Of a stretch of 64,000 nucleotides of DNA, positions 32,906 through 41,153 are shown piece after piece; positions within the stretch are counted from its first letter, which is position 1; each line of letters opens with the position of its first letter. A model generated the notes under the pieces. The model was not told the origin of the DNA, searched no databases, and worked only from the letters and a program-made list of their open reading frames with translations. This stretch comes from Paraburkholderia acidisoli (lineage in GTDB: Bacteria > Pseudomonadota > Gammaproteobacteria > Burkholderiales > Burkholderiaceae): NCBI RefSeq assembly GCF_009789675.1, contig NZ_CP046915.1, positions 992,001 to 1,056,000 of the forward strand. The letters are read 5' to 3'. Position numbers and translations under genes: made by a program.

Positions 32906-34975
32906 ATGCAAGGCGTTTACAACCCGTTGTTAACCGGCTTGTCGGTGGTGGTCGCGTTTCTCGCGTCGTTCACGGCGCTGGAAAGCTCGGCCATGCTCAA
33001 TGCCGTCACGAGTAGCCGCTGGCGCTATGTCTGGCTCGTCGGCAGCGCTTGCGCCATGGGCGTGGGCATCTGGTCGATGCACTTCATCGGCATGATCGCG
33101 TTCACGCTGCCCATCGAAATGGGCTACGACATGGACGCCACCGCCGGCTCGCTCGCGCTGGCCGTGCTCGCCTCGCTGCTGGCCTTGTCCACCGCGAGCC
33201 GCGGGCAGCTTTCCCTGAAACGGCTCCTGATCGCGGGCACGGTGATGGGGCTCGGCGTCGCGGCCATGCACTACATGGGCATGTATGCGATGCGCATGCA
33301 TCCCGGCATCGATTACGACCCCGTCCGTCTCGCGCTGTCCATCGGGATCGCCGTCGTCGCCTCGATCGCGGCGCTCTGGCTCGCCTTTCATCTGCGCGAA
33401 TCTTCCGGGCGTCATATCGCGCCCAAGCGTCTCGGTGCCGCGGCGATCATGGCGTTCGCGATCGCGGGCATGCACTACACGGGCATGAGCGCGGCCAATT
33501 TCGCTGCCGCGAGTCTCTGCGAAGGCACGCACAAGGTCGACGGCCACGCGCTCGCGCTGGTGGTCGCCATCATCTCCGCGCTGCTGCTGTTCGGCACCTT
33601 GCTGCTGCTCGGCGCGCAGACGAGCCGGCTTTCGGCGTCGCTCAGCAAGGCGGCCGACACGATCCAGCATCTCGGCACGCACGACGCGCTCACCAACCTG
33701 CCGAACCGCGCCAAGCTGATGGCGTCCGCGAAGGAACTGCTCGCCCGAAACGCACAGCTGGGGCAAACGTTAGCGGTCCTCTTCATCGACCTCGACGGCT
33801 TCAAGGCCATCAACGATTCGCTCGGCCACAAGATCGGCGACGATCTGCTGCGCCAGGCCTCCGCTCGTTTGTGCGCGTGCGCGCGCGAAGGCGATATCGT
33901 GGCGCGACTGGGCGGCGACGAATTCGTGATCGTCGCGACCCATCTCGCCGACGCCGCCGTGGCCGAGAATGTCGCCCGCGACGTGCTGATGAGTCTCTCC
34001 GCCGAATTCATGCTCGACGCGGCGCTGCCGGTGCGGATTGGCGCGAGCATTGGCATCTCGATCGCGAGCGGCGCGCAGGCCTCGCTCGACACCTTGCTCT
34101 CGCACGCCGATTGCGCGATGTACACGGCGAAACGTTGCGGACGCAACACGTTCCGCCGCTTCGAGGAGAGCATGAATCAGACCACGCTGCGCGCGTTGCA
34201 GATTCAGCGCGATCTGCATCAGGCGCTGCGCAACGAGACGTTCGATCTGGTGTTCCAGCCCAAATTCACGGTGGAAGGCAACACGATGACGGGCGCCGAA
34301 GCGCTGCTGCGCTGGCGCCATCCCACGCTCGGCGACGTGCCGCCGCTCGAATTCATTCCCGTGGCGGAACGCTCGGGGCTAATGGTGGCGATCGGCGACT
34401 GGGTGGTGCGCGAGGTGTGCCAGCACATCGTGAAGTGGGATCAAGAGGGCTACGCGAGCGTGCCCATCTCGATCAATCTTTCGCCGATGCAATTCACGAC
34501 GCCGGGCCTCGCCGCGCGCATCGACGAAATCGTGCTCGCGGCCGGCGTGCCGCCGCAACGGCTGATGTTCGAGATCACCGAGGAAACGGCCATGCAGGAC
34601 GTGGAGCACACGAGCCGCGTGATCGCCTCGTTGCGCGGACGCGGTTACGCGGTCGCGCTCGACGACTTCGGGCGCGTGTTCTCGAGCCTTGGCCATCTGC
34701 AGGATTTTCACGTCGATCAGATCAAGGTCGACCGCTCGTTCGTGAACGATCTCGACAACGCCTCGTCGCGCAGTTCCGCGCTGCTCTCGGCCGTGGTCGC
34801 GCTCGCGCGCGTGCTCAGCATCGAAGTGGTGGCCGAGGGCGTGGAGACCGTCGCGCAATCGCTCAAACTGCTTGCGCTCGACTGCGATCAGATGCAGGGC
34901 TTTCTCTGCGGCTTGCCGCTCTCGGAGCGCGAGTTTCAGAGCGCGATGTCGGGGTCGATGCGGGTCAGTGCGTAG
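32906..34975 (+). CDS. MHYT-GGDEF-EAL c-di-GMP turnover protein
   Basis: A 689-residue membrane protein. Its N-terminal seven-helix MHYT sensor has MHFIGM at 58, MHYMGM at 121 and MHYTGM at 189, thought to bind a metal and sense oxygen or NO. A GGDEF domain follows, intact at 336-340 with an RxxD feedback site (Arg327-Asp330). The EAL domain begins with EALLRW at 465 and keeps catalytic residues such as EGVET at 644. However, the loop-6 motif is DDFGRVFSSL at 586 where active enzymes have DDFGTGYSSL, so phosphodiesterase activity may be reduced. AGAGGG precedes the ATG. Its end overlaps the next, convergent gene by 11 bp. Confidence 0.93.
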   Translation: MQGVYNPLLTGLSVVVAFLASFTALESSAMLNAVTSSRWRYVWLVGSACAMGVGIWSMHFIGMIAFTLPIEMGYDMDATAGSLALAVLASLLALSTASRGQLSLKRLLIAGTVMGLGVAAMHYMGMYAMRMHPGIDYDPVRLALSIGIAVVASIAALWLAFHLRESSGRHIAPKRLGAAAIMAFAIAGMHYTGMSAANFAAASLCEGTHKVDGHALALVVAIISALLLFGTLLLLGAQTSRLSASLSKAADTIQHLGTHDALTNLPNRAKLMASAKELLARNAQLGQTLAVLFIDLDGFKAINDSLGHKIGDDLLRQASARLCACAREGDIVARLGGDEFVIVATHLADAAVAENVARDVLMSLSAEFMLDAALPVRIGASIGISIASGAQASLDTLLSHADCAMYTAKRCGRNTFRRFEESMNQTTLRALQIQRDLHQALRNETFDLVFQPKFTVEGNTMTGAEALLRWRHPTLGDVPPLEFIPVAERSGLMVAIGDWVVREVCQHIVKWDQEGYASVPISINLSPMQFTTPGLAARIDEIVLAAGVPPQRLMFEITEETAMQDVEHTSRVIASLRGRGYAVALDDFGRVFSSLGHLQDFHVDQIKVDRSFVNDLDNASSRSSALLSAVVALARVLSIEVVAEGVETVAQSLKLLALDCDQMQGFLCGLPLSEREFQSAMSGSMRVSA

Positions 34976-36170
34976 CCCCCGGCGTGCCGGGCGGCGTGGT
35001 GCGTTTCGCGACCCATTGCGCGAGCCAGCACACGCCGAGACTGAGGCCGCCGACCACGCCGCCGAACGAGCCCACCCACGAGAGACCGAGGCCGTGCGCG
35101 ATGTGGTTGCCGAGCAGCGCGCCCGCGCCGATACCCACGTTGTAGAGCCCGGAAAACAACGACACGGCCAGGTCGGTCGCGTCGGGCGCGAGATGCAGCA
35201 CCTGGGCCTGCATGGCGAGGCCGAAGCAGATGATCGCGCCGCCCCACACGAGAATATGCACGGCCAGCGTGCCGATGGTGAGCGCGCACGGGAACAGCAC
35301 GAGCAGACACGCGGCGACCGTGCCCACGGCGCGCAGCAGGAATTTGTCGGGCTCGCGCGCGTAGTAGCGGTTGAAGCAGTACGCCGCGGGAATGCCGGCC
35401 ACGCCGAACAGCACGAGCAGGAACGTGATGCGGTCGCTGGTGGCGCCGTCGACCTGATGCACGAACGGTTCGAGATACGTATACGCCGCGAAGTGCGCGG
35501 TTACCGTGAGGATCGTCACGGCGTAGGTGAGCATCAGCACGGGGTTCTTCAGCAGGCCGGGCAGGCTGCGTAGCGAACCGGTGCGCTCGCTCGGCAGCGC
35601 GGGCAACGTGAGCCACACCACGAACGCGGCCAGCGCCGCGACGCCCGCGATGATGAGAAACGTTTCGCGCCAGCCGAATGCTTCGCCGATCACCCTGCCG
35701 AGCGGAATGCCCGCGACCATCGCCACGGACGTGCCGATAGCCAGCATGCCGAGCGCGCGGCTCTTGTTTTCCGCCGACGCGAGCCGCACGACCAGCGACA
35801 CCGAAATCGACCAGAAAATGGCATGCGCGAATGCAATGCCCATGCGGCCGAGCACGAGAATCGCGAAGTTGGGCGCGACCCCGGTGACGATATGACTCGC
35901 GATGAACAGCACGAAGATGCGCACCAGCAGCGTGCGCCGCTCGACGTTGCGCGTGAGCAGCGTGAGCGGCAGCGACGCGACGGCCACGGTCCACGCGTAG
36001 ATCGTCATCATGAGCCCGACGTCGGTGGGCTGCATGTCGAGACTCACGCCGATCGCGCTGAGCAGGCCCACCGGCACGAACTCGGTCGTGTTGAAGATGA
36101 ACGCCGAAAACGTCAGCGCGAGCACGCCCCACCAGGGGCGCTTGAAATACGAAAGATCGGAAGAAGGCAT
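34965..36170 (-). CDS. MFS sugar/metabolite efflux transporter (SotB/AraJ-like)
   Basis: A 401-residue major facilitator with twelve hydrophobic segments. NTTEFVPVGLLSAIGVSLDMQPTDVGLMMTIYAW is the signature opening of the SotB/YdeA/NepI efflux group, which exports arabinose, isopropyl-thiogalactoside or purine ribosides. The A-motif equivalent LTLLTRNVERRTLL follows. The start MPSSDLSYFKRPWWG at 36170 fits the family. It is divergent from a LysR gene. The last 11 bp overlap the end of the c-di-GMP gene tail to tail. Confidence 0.88.
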   Translation of the reverse strand: MPSSDLSYFKRPWWGVLALTFSAFIFNTTEFVPVGLLSAIGVSLDMQPTDVGLMMTIYAWTVAVASLPLTLLTRNVERRTLLVRIFVLFIASHIVTGVAPNFAILVLGRMGIAFAHAIFWSISVSLVVRLASAENKSRALGMLAIGTSVAMVAGIPLGRVIGEAFGWRETFLIIAGVAALAAFVVWLTLPALPSERTGSLRSLPGLLKNPVLMLTYAVTILTVTAHFAAYTYLEPFVHQVDGATSDRITFLLVLFGVAGIPAAYCFNRYYAREPDKFLLRAVGTVAACLLVLFPCALTIGTLAVHILVWGGAIICFGLAMQAQVLHLAPDATDLAVSLFSGLYNVGIGAGALLGNHIAHGLGLSWVGSFGGVVGGLSLGVCWLAQWVAKRTTPPGTPGATH

Positions 36171-36203
36171 GGGGACCCGGTTGATGCGCGTACGTTCGCA
36201 CAT

Positions 36204-36223
36204 CATAACCAGGCATAACCAGG
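36204..36223. repeat. Perfect 10-bp tandem duplication
   Basis: CATAACCAGG is repeated exactly at 36204-36213 and 36214-36223, in the divergent gap between the efflux and LysR genes. Confidence 0.85.
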
Positions 36224-36370
36224 GGGATTTTTTCGTTGCTTCAATGGGCGCACGCGCGGCCAGCGCACGCCGCGCCGTACCTCGCCACCCGGCCCGGTCA
36301 CGCCGGAGCCTGCGTTAAGATACGCCACGCCCGCGCGCCTTGCGGCCGGGCGCTTCACGAACCTCATCGT

Positions 36371-37258
36371 ATGCGCATCGATCCCTACAGCCTCGAACTG
36401 TTCATCGCCGTCGTGCAGGAAGGGTCGATCGCGCGCGCCGCGAGCCGCAATCACATCGCGCCTTCGGCGCTCAGCCGCCGTCTCGCCGATCTCGAAGCCG
36501 CCGTGGGCTTGCCGCTGCTGATTCGCTCGCACGGCGGCGTCGCGCTGACCGACGCGGGCCGCCAGGCGTTCGCGCGCGCGCAAACGCTGCACGACCAGTT
36601 GCAGAGCTTCGCGCGCGAGGTGCAGTCGCAAAGCGGCGAGATCGCGGGCGTCGTGCGTCTCTATGCGAATGCGTCGGCGATCGTCGGTTTCCTGCCGGAG
36701 CGGCTGCGCGCGTTTCAGGCCGCGTATCCGCTCGTGCAGATCGCGTTGACCGAGCAGATCAGCGACGAAGTCGTGCGCGCGTGCGTGGACGACCGCGCCG
36801 ACGTGGGCGTTTCGGCCAGCGCGGCCGCGCCCGCCGGGCTCGACACGTGGCACTTCGCAAACGATCCGTTGATCGTGGTGCTGCCGCCCGACCACGAACT
36901 CGTTGCCAGCGAGGCGCCCACCTTCGCCGAAGTGCTGCGCTTTCCGCTCGTGGCGGTGCAGGCGGGCGGGGCGCTCGACCGGACGCTCAAGGAACGCGCC
37001 GACGCCGCGCAGTTGCCGCTCGACGTGAGCGTGACCGTCAACAGCTTCGACGCGCAATGCCGCATGGTCGAGGCGGGTCTCGGCATCGGCATCGTGCCGA
37101 TCAGCGCGGCTTCGGCGTTCGCGGGCTCGCGCGGCTTCGTGCGGCGGCCGCTCAAGGAAGCCTGGGCGGAAACGCGCGCGCTGCGCGTGCATGCGCTGCG
37201 CAAGTCGTCGCGGCTCAAAGCGGTGCAGGCGCTGATCGACGCGTTGATTGCGCCGTGA
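36371..37258 (+). CDS. LysR family regulator
   Basis: A 295-residue LysR protein. The helix-turn-helix is GSIARAASRNHIAPSALSRRLADLEAAVGLPLL, and the effector domain begins GVVRLYANASAIVGFLPERL. I took the ATG at 36371 (MRIDPYSLELF), the family start. It is divergent from the SotB-like exporter and lies 130 bp before the aconitase-like gene, so it could control either. Many LysR proteins of this type respond to carboxylates, which would suit the downstream genes. Confidence 0.92.
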   Translation: MRIDPYSLELFIAVVQEGSIARAASRNHIAPSALSRRLADLEAAVGLPLLIRSHGGVALTDAGRQAFARAQTLHDQLQSFAREVQSQSGEIAGVVRLYANASAIVGFLPERLRAFQAAYPLVQIALTEQISDEVVRACVDDRADVGVSASAAAPAGLDTWHFANDPLIVVLPPDHELVASEAPTFAEVLRFPLVAVQAGGALDRTLKERADAAQLPLDVSVTVNSFDAQCRMVEAGLGIGIVPISAASAFAGSRGFVRRPLKEAWAETRALRVHALRKSSRLKAVQALIDALIAP

Positions 37259-37388
37259 GCGCGCGTTCGTCGACATGAAAACGCCCCAGGGTTAGCCCGG
37301 ACATCGCCATCCGCGATGCCCCCTTTGCCAATCGAGCACTTCGCCGCGCGCGCGTGGGGCGTCTAGATTGCGCACAAGGAGAAGAAGT

Positions 37389-39449
37389 ATGGCCACCCCG
37401 CATACCGCCCTCGATCTGGGCGGCCGCATCCTGTTTCTGTGCAGGGACGCGGCGCAGATCGACCGTCAACTCGCTGGCGAAACGCTCGCCAACGTCGCGC
37501 CCGACGCATTGCGCGACGACGTCTCCACCGACGAAATCACGCCGATGAGCGTGCTCACGCGCTTCGACGAACGCCTTGGCCGCGTGCCCTACGTGGGCCT
37601 GCGCGTGGACGGCCGCAACCCTGTCGGCATCGACGCCGTGCGTGGCGGCGGGTTTTGCGTGACGGTCGCGGGCAATCGCTACGGCAAGGGCTCGTCGCGC
37701 GAGCATAGTCCGCTCGCCGAATTCAGCGCGGGCATCCGGCTCGTGATCGCGCGAAGCTTCGAGCGCATCTATCGGCAAAACGCCGACAACCTCGGCTTGT
37801 TCACCTCGACGGATTTCGGGCTGATCGAGCGCATCCAGCGCGGCGAGCCGATTTTCATCGACGAACTCGTGGCCTCGCGCGACAGCGTCGCGGCCGAGAT
37901 CCTGCGCAGCGGCGGCCTGCTGCGCTACGGCGCGCGGCATAGGCGCGAGATTGGCGCGACGCCGGTTCCTGTCGACGAAAAACCGCGCGCAACGCAGGAC
38001 GAAACGCCGAACGCAGCGCAGGACGAAACGCCGAACGACAACCCGCGCACGCTGGCGCAGAAGATTCTGGAGCGCCACGCGCTGCGCGTCGCGGGCACGA
38101 GCGACACGCTCACGCCCGGCGCGGGCGTATTCGTGCGCGCCGACTGGCGCTTTATCCACGAGTACTACACCGGCATGGCGACGCATATGCTGCACGCCGC
38201 GTTCGGCCGGCCGCTCGCGCTGCGCGAGCCGCACTCCATCCTCGCGTTCGAGGATCATCTCTCGTATGCGCACAAGAGCGAACTGCACCTGCGCAACGGC
38301 CTGATGCCCGACGTGCGCGAACTCTCGGCGGCGCACCGCGCGTTCGTGAGCGACTACGGCATTCGCAATCACGGCTATCTGAATCAGCTGAGCGAGCTTC
38401 ATTCGAGCGAGAACGGCGGCGCGCCTTCCGCCGACGAAGGCTCCGAAGGCATTTCGCACGCGATGATGGCGGAGCGCTACGCGCTGCCGGGGCAAGTGGT
38501 GGTGGGCACGGACTCGCACACGCCGCACAGCGGCGCGCTCGGTTGTGTCGCGTTCGGCGTGGGCACGACCGACATGGCGAACGCGTTCGTCACGGGCGCG
38601 GTGCGCATGACGGTGCCGCAGTCGCTGCTGATCCGCTTCGACGGGCCGCTGGCGCCCGGCGTGACGGCCAAGGATCTCGTGCTGCATCTGCTCGCCGACG
38701 CGCGCATTCGCGCGGGTCTCGGCGTGGGCAAGGTGTTCGAGTTCGCCGGTTCGGCTATCGCGCGCCTCTCCACCGACGAGCGCGCCACGCTCACCAACAT
38801 GGTCGCGGAACTGGGCGGCTTCACGGGCCTCGTGGCACCCGACGCGGAAACCGTGCGCTTCCTGAAGGCGCGGCGCGGCATCGACTTCACGCTCGAAGCG
38901 TGGATGCGCAGCGATCCCGGCGCGACCTACGCCGACATCATCGACATCGACTGCACCGGTATCACGCCGATGCTCGCGGCGCCCGGCGACCCCGGCAACG
39001 GCGTGGCGCTGCGGGATCTCGCGGAGCGTCCGCGCATCGACATCGCCTATGGCGGTTCGTGCACGGCGGGCAAGCGCGAGGACTTCGATCACTATCACGA
39101 AGTGCTCGCATGGGCCGCCGCGCGCGGCTTGCGCGTGCCCGAGGGCGTCACGCTGTATCTCCAGTTCGGCACCTCGGACGTGCGCGACTACTGCGCCACG
39201 CAGGGCTATCTCGCGGCATTCGAACAGGTGGGCGCCGTCATGCTGCAACCGTCTTGCGGCGCGTGCGCGAACTGCGGGCCGGGTGCTTCGACCGAAGCGG
39301 GGCAGGTCACGATCAGCGCGATCAACCGCAATTTCCCGGGCCGTTCCGGGCCGGGCCAGGTGTGGCTCGCGAGTCCGCCGACCGTGGCGGCGAGCGCGCT
39401 GGCGGGCGCGATTGCGTCGTTTGCCGAATTGCAGGCGCGCCATCGTTGA
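37389..39449 (+). CDS. Aconitase-superfamily hydro-lyase, swivel domain first
   Basis: A 686-residue fused hydro-lyase. The small swivel domain comes first (about 35-190; GKGSSREHSPLAEF is the substrate loop) and the large iron-sulphur domain second (about 225-680). Cluster ligands are Cys558 (GGSCTAG) and Cys623/Cys626 (SCGACANCG). The order is that of AcnB without its HEAT-like N-terminal domain, opposite to AcnA. The linker holds a duplicated ATQDETPN/AAQDETPN segment. The substrate is probably a di- or tricarboxylate such as an isopropylmalate- or citrate-like acid. AAGGAG precedes the ATG. An MFS transporter gene follows after 96 bp. Confidence 0.85.
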   Translation: MATPHTALDLGGRILFLCRDAAQIDRQLAGETLANVAPDALRDDVSTDEITPMSVLTRFDERLGRVPYVGLRVDGRNPVGIDAVRGGGFCVTVAGNRYGKGSSREHSPLAEFSAGIRLVIARSFERIYRQNADNLGLFTSTDFGLIERIQRGEPIFIDELVASRDSVAAEILRSGGLLRYGARHRREIGATPVPVDEKPRATQDETPNAAQDETPNDNPRTLAQKILERHALRVAGTSDTLTPGAGVFVRADWRFIHEYYTGMATHMLHAAFGRPLALREPHSILAFEDHLSYAHKSELHLRNGLMPDVRELSAAHRAFVSDYGIRNHGYLNQLSELHSSENGGAPSADEGSEGISHAMMAERYALPGQVVVGTDSHTPHSGALGCVAFGVGTTDMANAFVTGAVRMTVPQSLLIRFDGPLAPGVTAKDLVLHLLADARIRAGLGVGKVFEFAGSAIARLSTDERATLTNMVAELGGFTGLVAPDAETVRFLKARRGIDFTLEAWMRSDPGATYADIIDIDCTGITPMLAAPGDPGNGVALRDLAERPRIDIAYGGSCTAGKREDFDHYHEVLAWAAARGLRVPEGVTLYLQFGTSDVRDYCATQGYLAAFEQVGAVMLQPSCGACANCGPGASTEAGQVTISAINRNFPGRSGPGQVWLASPPTVAASALAGAIASFAELQARHR
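37993..38040 (+). repeat. In-frame 24-bp duplication in the linker of the hydro-lyase
   Basis: Two copies of a 24-base unit encode ATQDETPN and AAQDETPN. The repeat lengthens the linker between the swivel and iron-sulphur domains and keeps frame. Confidence 0.7.
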
Positions 39450-39545
39450 AATTCGAGCAAAATAGCGGGCTTTGCGCGCGCAACGAATTCGATCGACATT
39501 GATCGAGCGCGGCACTTCACCGCAACGAAGTTTCAGGAGACAAGC

Positions 39546-41006
39546 ATGGCCTCATTCGAGGTGCCGGGCGCGGCGAATGGGCGCCACGATTCCGCCACGG
39601 CGGCCGTCGCCATGGCGCCCGCCGCGCTGGCGGCGCAAGGCAAGGGCGCGATTGCCGCGCGCCTCGACCGGTTGCCCGCCACGCGCGCGGTCTGGAAACT
39701 GGTGCTGCTCCTGAGTCTCGGGTTCTTCTTCGAGCTGTACGACCTGCTGTACACCGGTTACGTCGCGCCGGGCCTCGTGAAAAGCGGCATTCTCACGCCA
39801 ACCACGCCGGGCCTGTTCGGCACCGCGGGCGTCGCGAGCTTCATCGCCGCGCTCTTCAGCGGACTCTTTCTCGGCACCATCGCGTGCGGCTTTCTCGCCG
39901 ACCGCTTCGGCCGCCGCTCGATCTTCACGTGGTCGCTGCTCTGGTACGTGGCCGCCAATACGGTGATGGCGTTCCAGGACACGGCCACGGGCCTGAACTT
40001 CTGGCGCTTCGTCTCGGGCATGGGGATCGGCGTGGAACTGGTCACCATCGGCACCTATCTCTCCGAACTCGCGCCCAGGCACCTGCGCGGCCGCGCGTTC
40101 GCGGTGTGCCAGACGATCGGCTTTTCGGCGGTGCCGGTGGCCGCGTGGCTCGCCTACCGGCTCGTGCCCAGCGCGCCGTATGGCCTCGACGGCTGGCGCT
40201 GGGTCGTGCTGCTCGGCGGCGTGAGCGCGCTGTTCGTCTGGTATTTCCGCCGCAATCTGCCGGAAAGCCCGCGTTGGCTGGCGGGCCAGGGCCGCGTGGC
40301 GGAAGCCGACGCCGTGCTCGCGCGCCTCGAGGCGCAGGTCGAGCGCGAATACGGCCAGCCGCTGCCCGCGCCGGCCGCCGCCGAACCCGTGGTGGAGAAG
40401 GCCGGTTTCGCCGAGATGTGGAAGCCGCCGTACCGCAAGCGCACGATCATGCTCGTGATCTTCCACGTGTTCCAGACCATCGGCTTTTTCGGCTTTGCGA
40501 ACTGGGTGCCCACGCTGCTCGTGAAGCAAGGCATCTCGGTAACGTCGAGCCTGCTCTACACGACCGTGATCGGCCTCGCGGCGCCGCTCGGCCCGCTGCT
40601 CGGCTACTGGATCGCCGACCGTTTCGAGCGCAAGCATGTGATCGTGTTCATGTCGGCGGTGAATATCGTGGCGGGGCTCGTGTTCAGCCAGGTGAGCTCC
40701 GCGGGGGCGATCGTCGTGCTGGGCGTGGTGCTCACGCTCGCGGGCAACATCATCTCGTTCAGCTATCACACCTATCAGCAGGAGTTGTATCCCACGGCCA
40801 TTCGCGCGCGCGCCGTGGGCTTCGTGTATTCGTGGAGCCGGCTCTCGGCCGTGTTCAGCTCGTTCGTGATCGCGTTCACGCTGCGCGAGTTCGGCGTGAC
40901 CGGCGTATTCGTGTTCATTGCCGGGGCGATGGCGCTCGTGATCGTCGCAATCGGCGTGATGGGCCCGCGCACGCTCGGCAAGTCGCTGGAGAGCATTTCG
41001 CACTGA
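39546..41006 (+). CDS. MFS metabolite transporter (sugar/carboxylate:proton symporter type)
   Basis: A 486-residue major facilitator of the SP/MHS type. GFLADRFGRRSIF is the loop A-motif, LGTIACGFLADRFG precedes it, and LPESPRWLAGQGRVAEADAVL is the sugar-porter motif after helix six. The N-terminal 50 residues are a low-complexity cytoplasmic tail. FFFELYDLLYTGYVAPGLVKSG at the first helix resembles aromatic-acid and dicarboxylate symporters. CAGGAG precedes the ATG. It follows the aconitase-like gene, so it may import the acid that enzyme metabolises. Confidence 0.88.
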   Translation: MASFEVPGAANGRHDSATAAVAMAPAALAAQGKGAIAARLDRLPATRAVWKLVLLLSLGFFFELYDLLYTGYVAPGLVKSGILTPTTPGLFGTAGVASFIAALFSGLFLGTIACGFLADRFGRRSIFTWSLLWYVAANTVMAFQDTATGLNFWRFVSGMGIGVELVTIGTYLSELAPRHLRGRAFAVCQTIGFSAVPVAAWLAYRLVPSAPYGLDGWRWVVLLGGVSALFVWYFRRNLPESPRWLAGQGRVAEADAVLARLEAQVEREYGQPLPAPAAAEPVVEKAGFAEMWKPPYRKRTIMLVIFHVFQTIGFFGFANWVPTLLVKQGISVTSSLLYTTVIGLAAPLGPLLGYWIADRFERKHVIVFMSAVNIVAGLVFSQVSSAGAIVVLGVVLTLAGNIISFSYHTYQQELYPTAIRARAVGFVYSWSRLSAVFSSFVIAFTLREFGVTGVFVFIAGAMALVIVAIGVMGPRTLGKSLESISH

Positions 41007-41153
41007 CTCCGGCGCGAAGCCGCGCGCACGGGCGCGCCGGGACGAAAGCGCGCACGCGCGGCGGAGCACGTTCAAGGCGGTGTCACGGAATTGTCACGAT
41101 AATCACGCGAAGATGTGGCCCCACCGCTCCTTCCCGAGATCGACGGAATTCCG

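Noticed and set aside
37215..39515. Long minus-strand frame of 766 codons
   Set aside because: It is antisense to the aconitase-like gene, which has clear motifs and a ribosome binding site. The antisense product has no recognisable domain.
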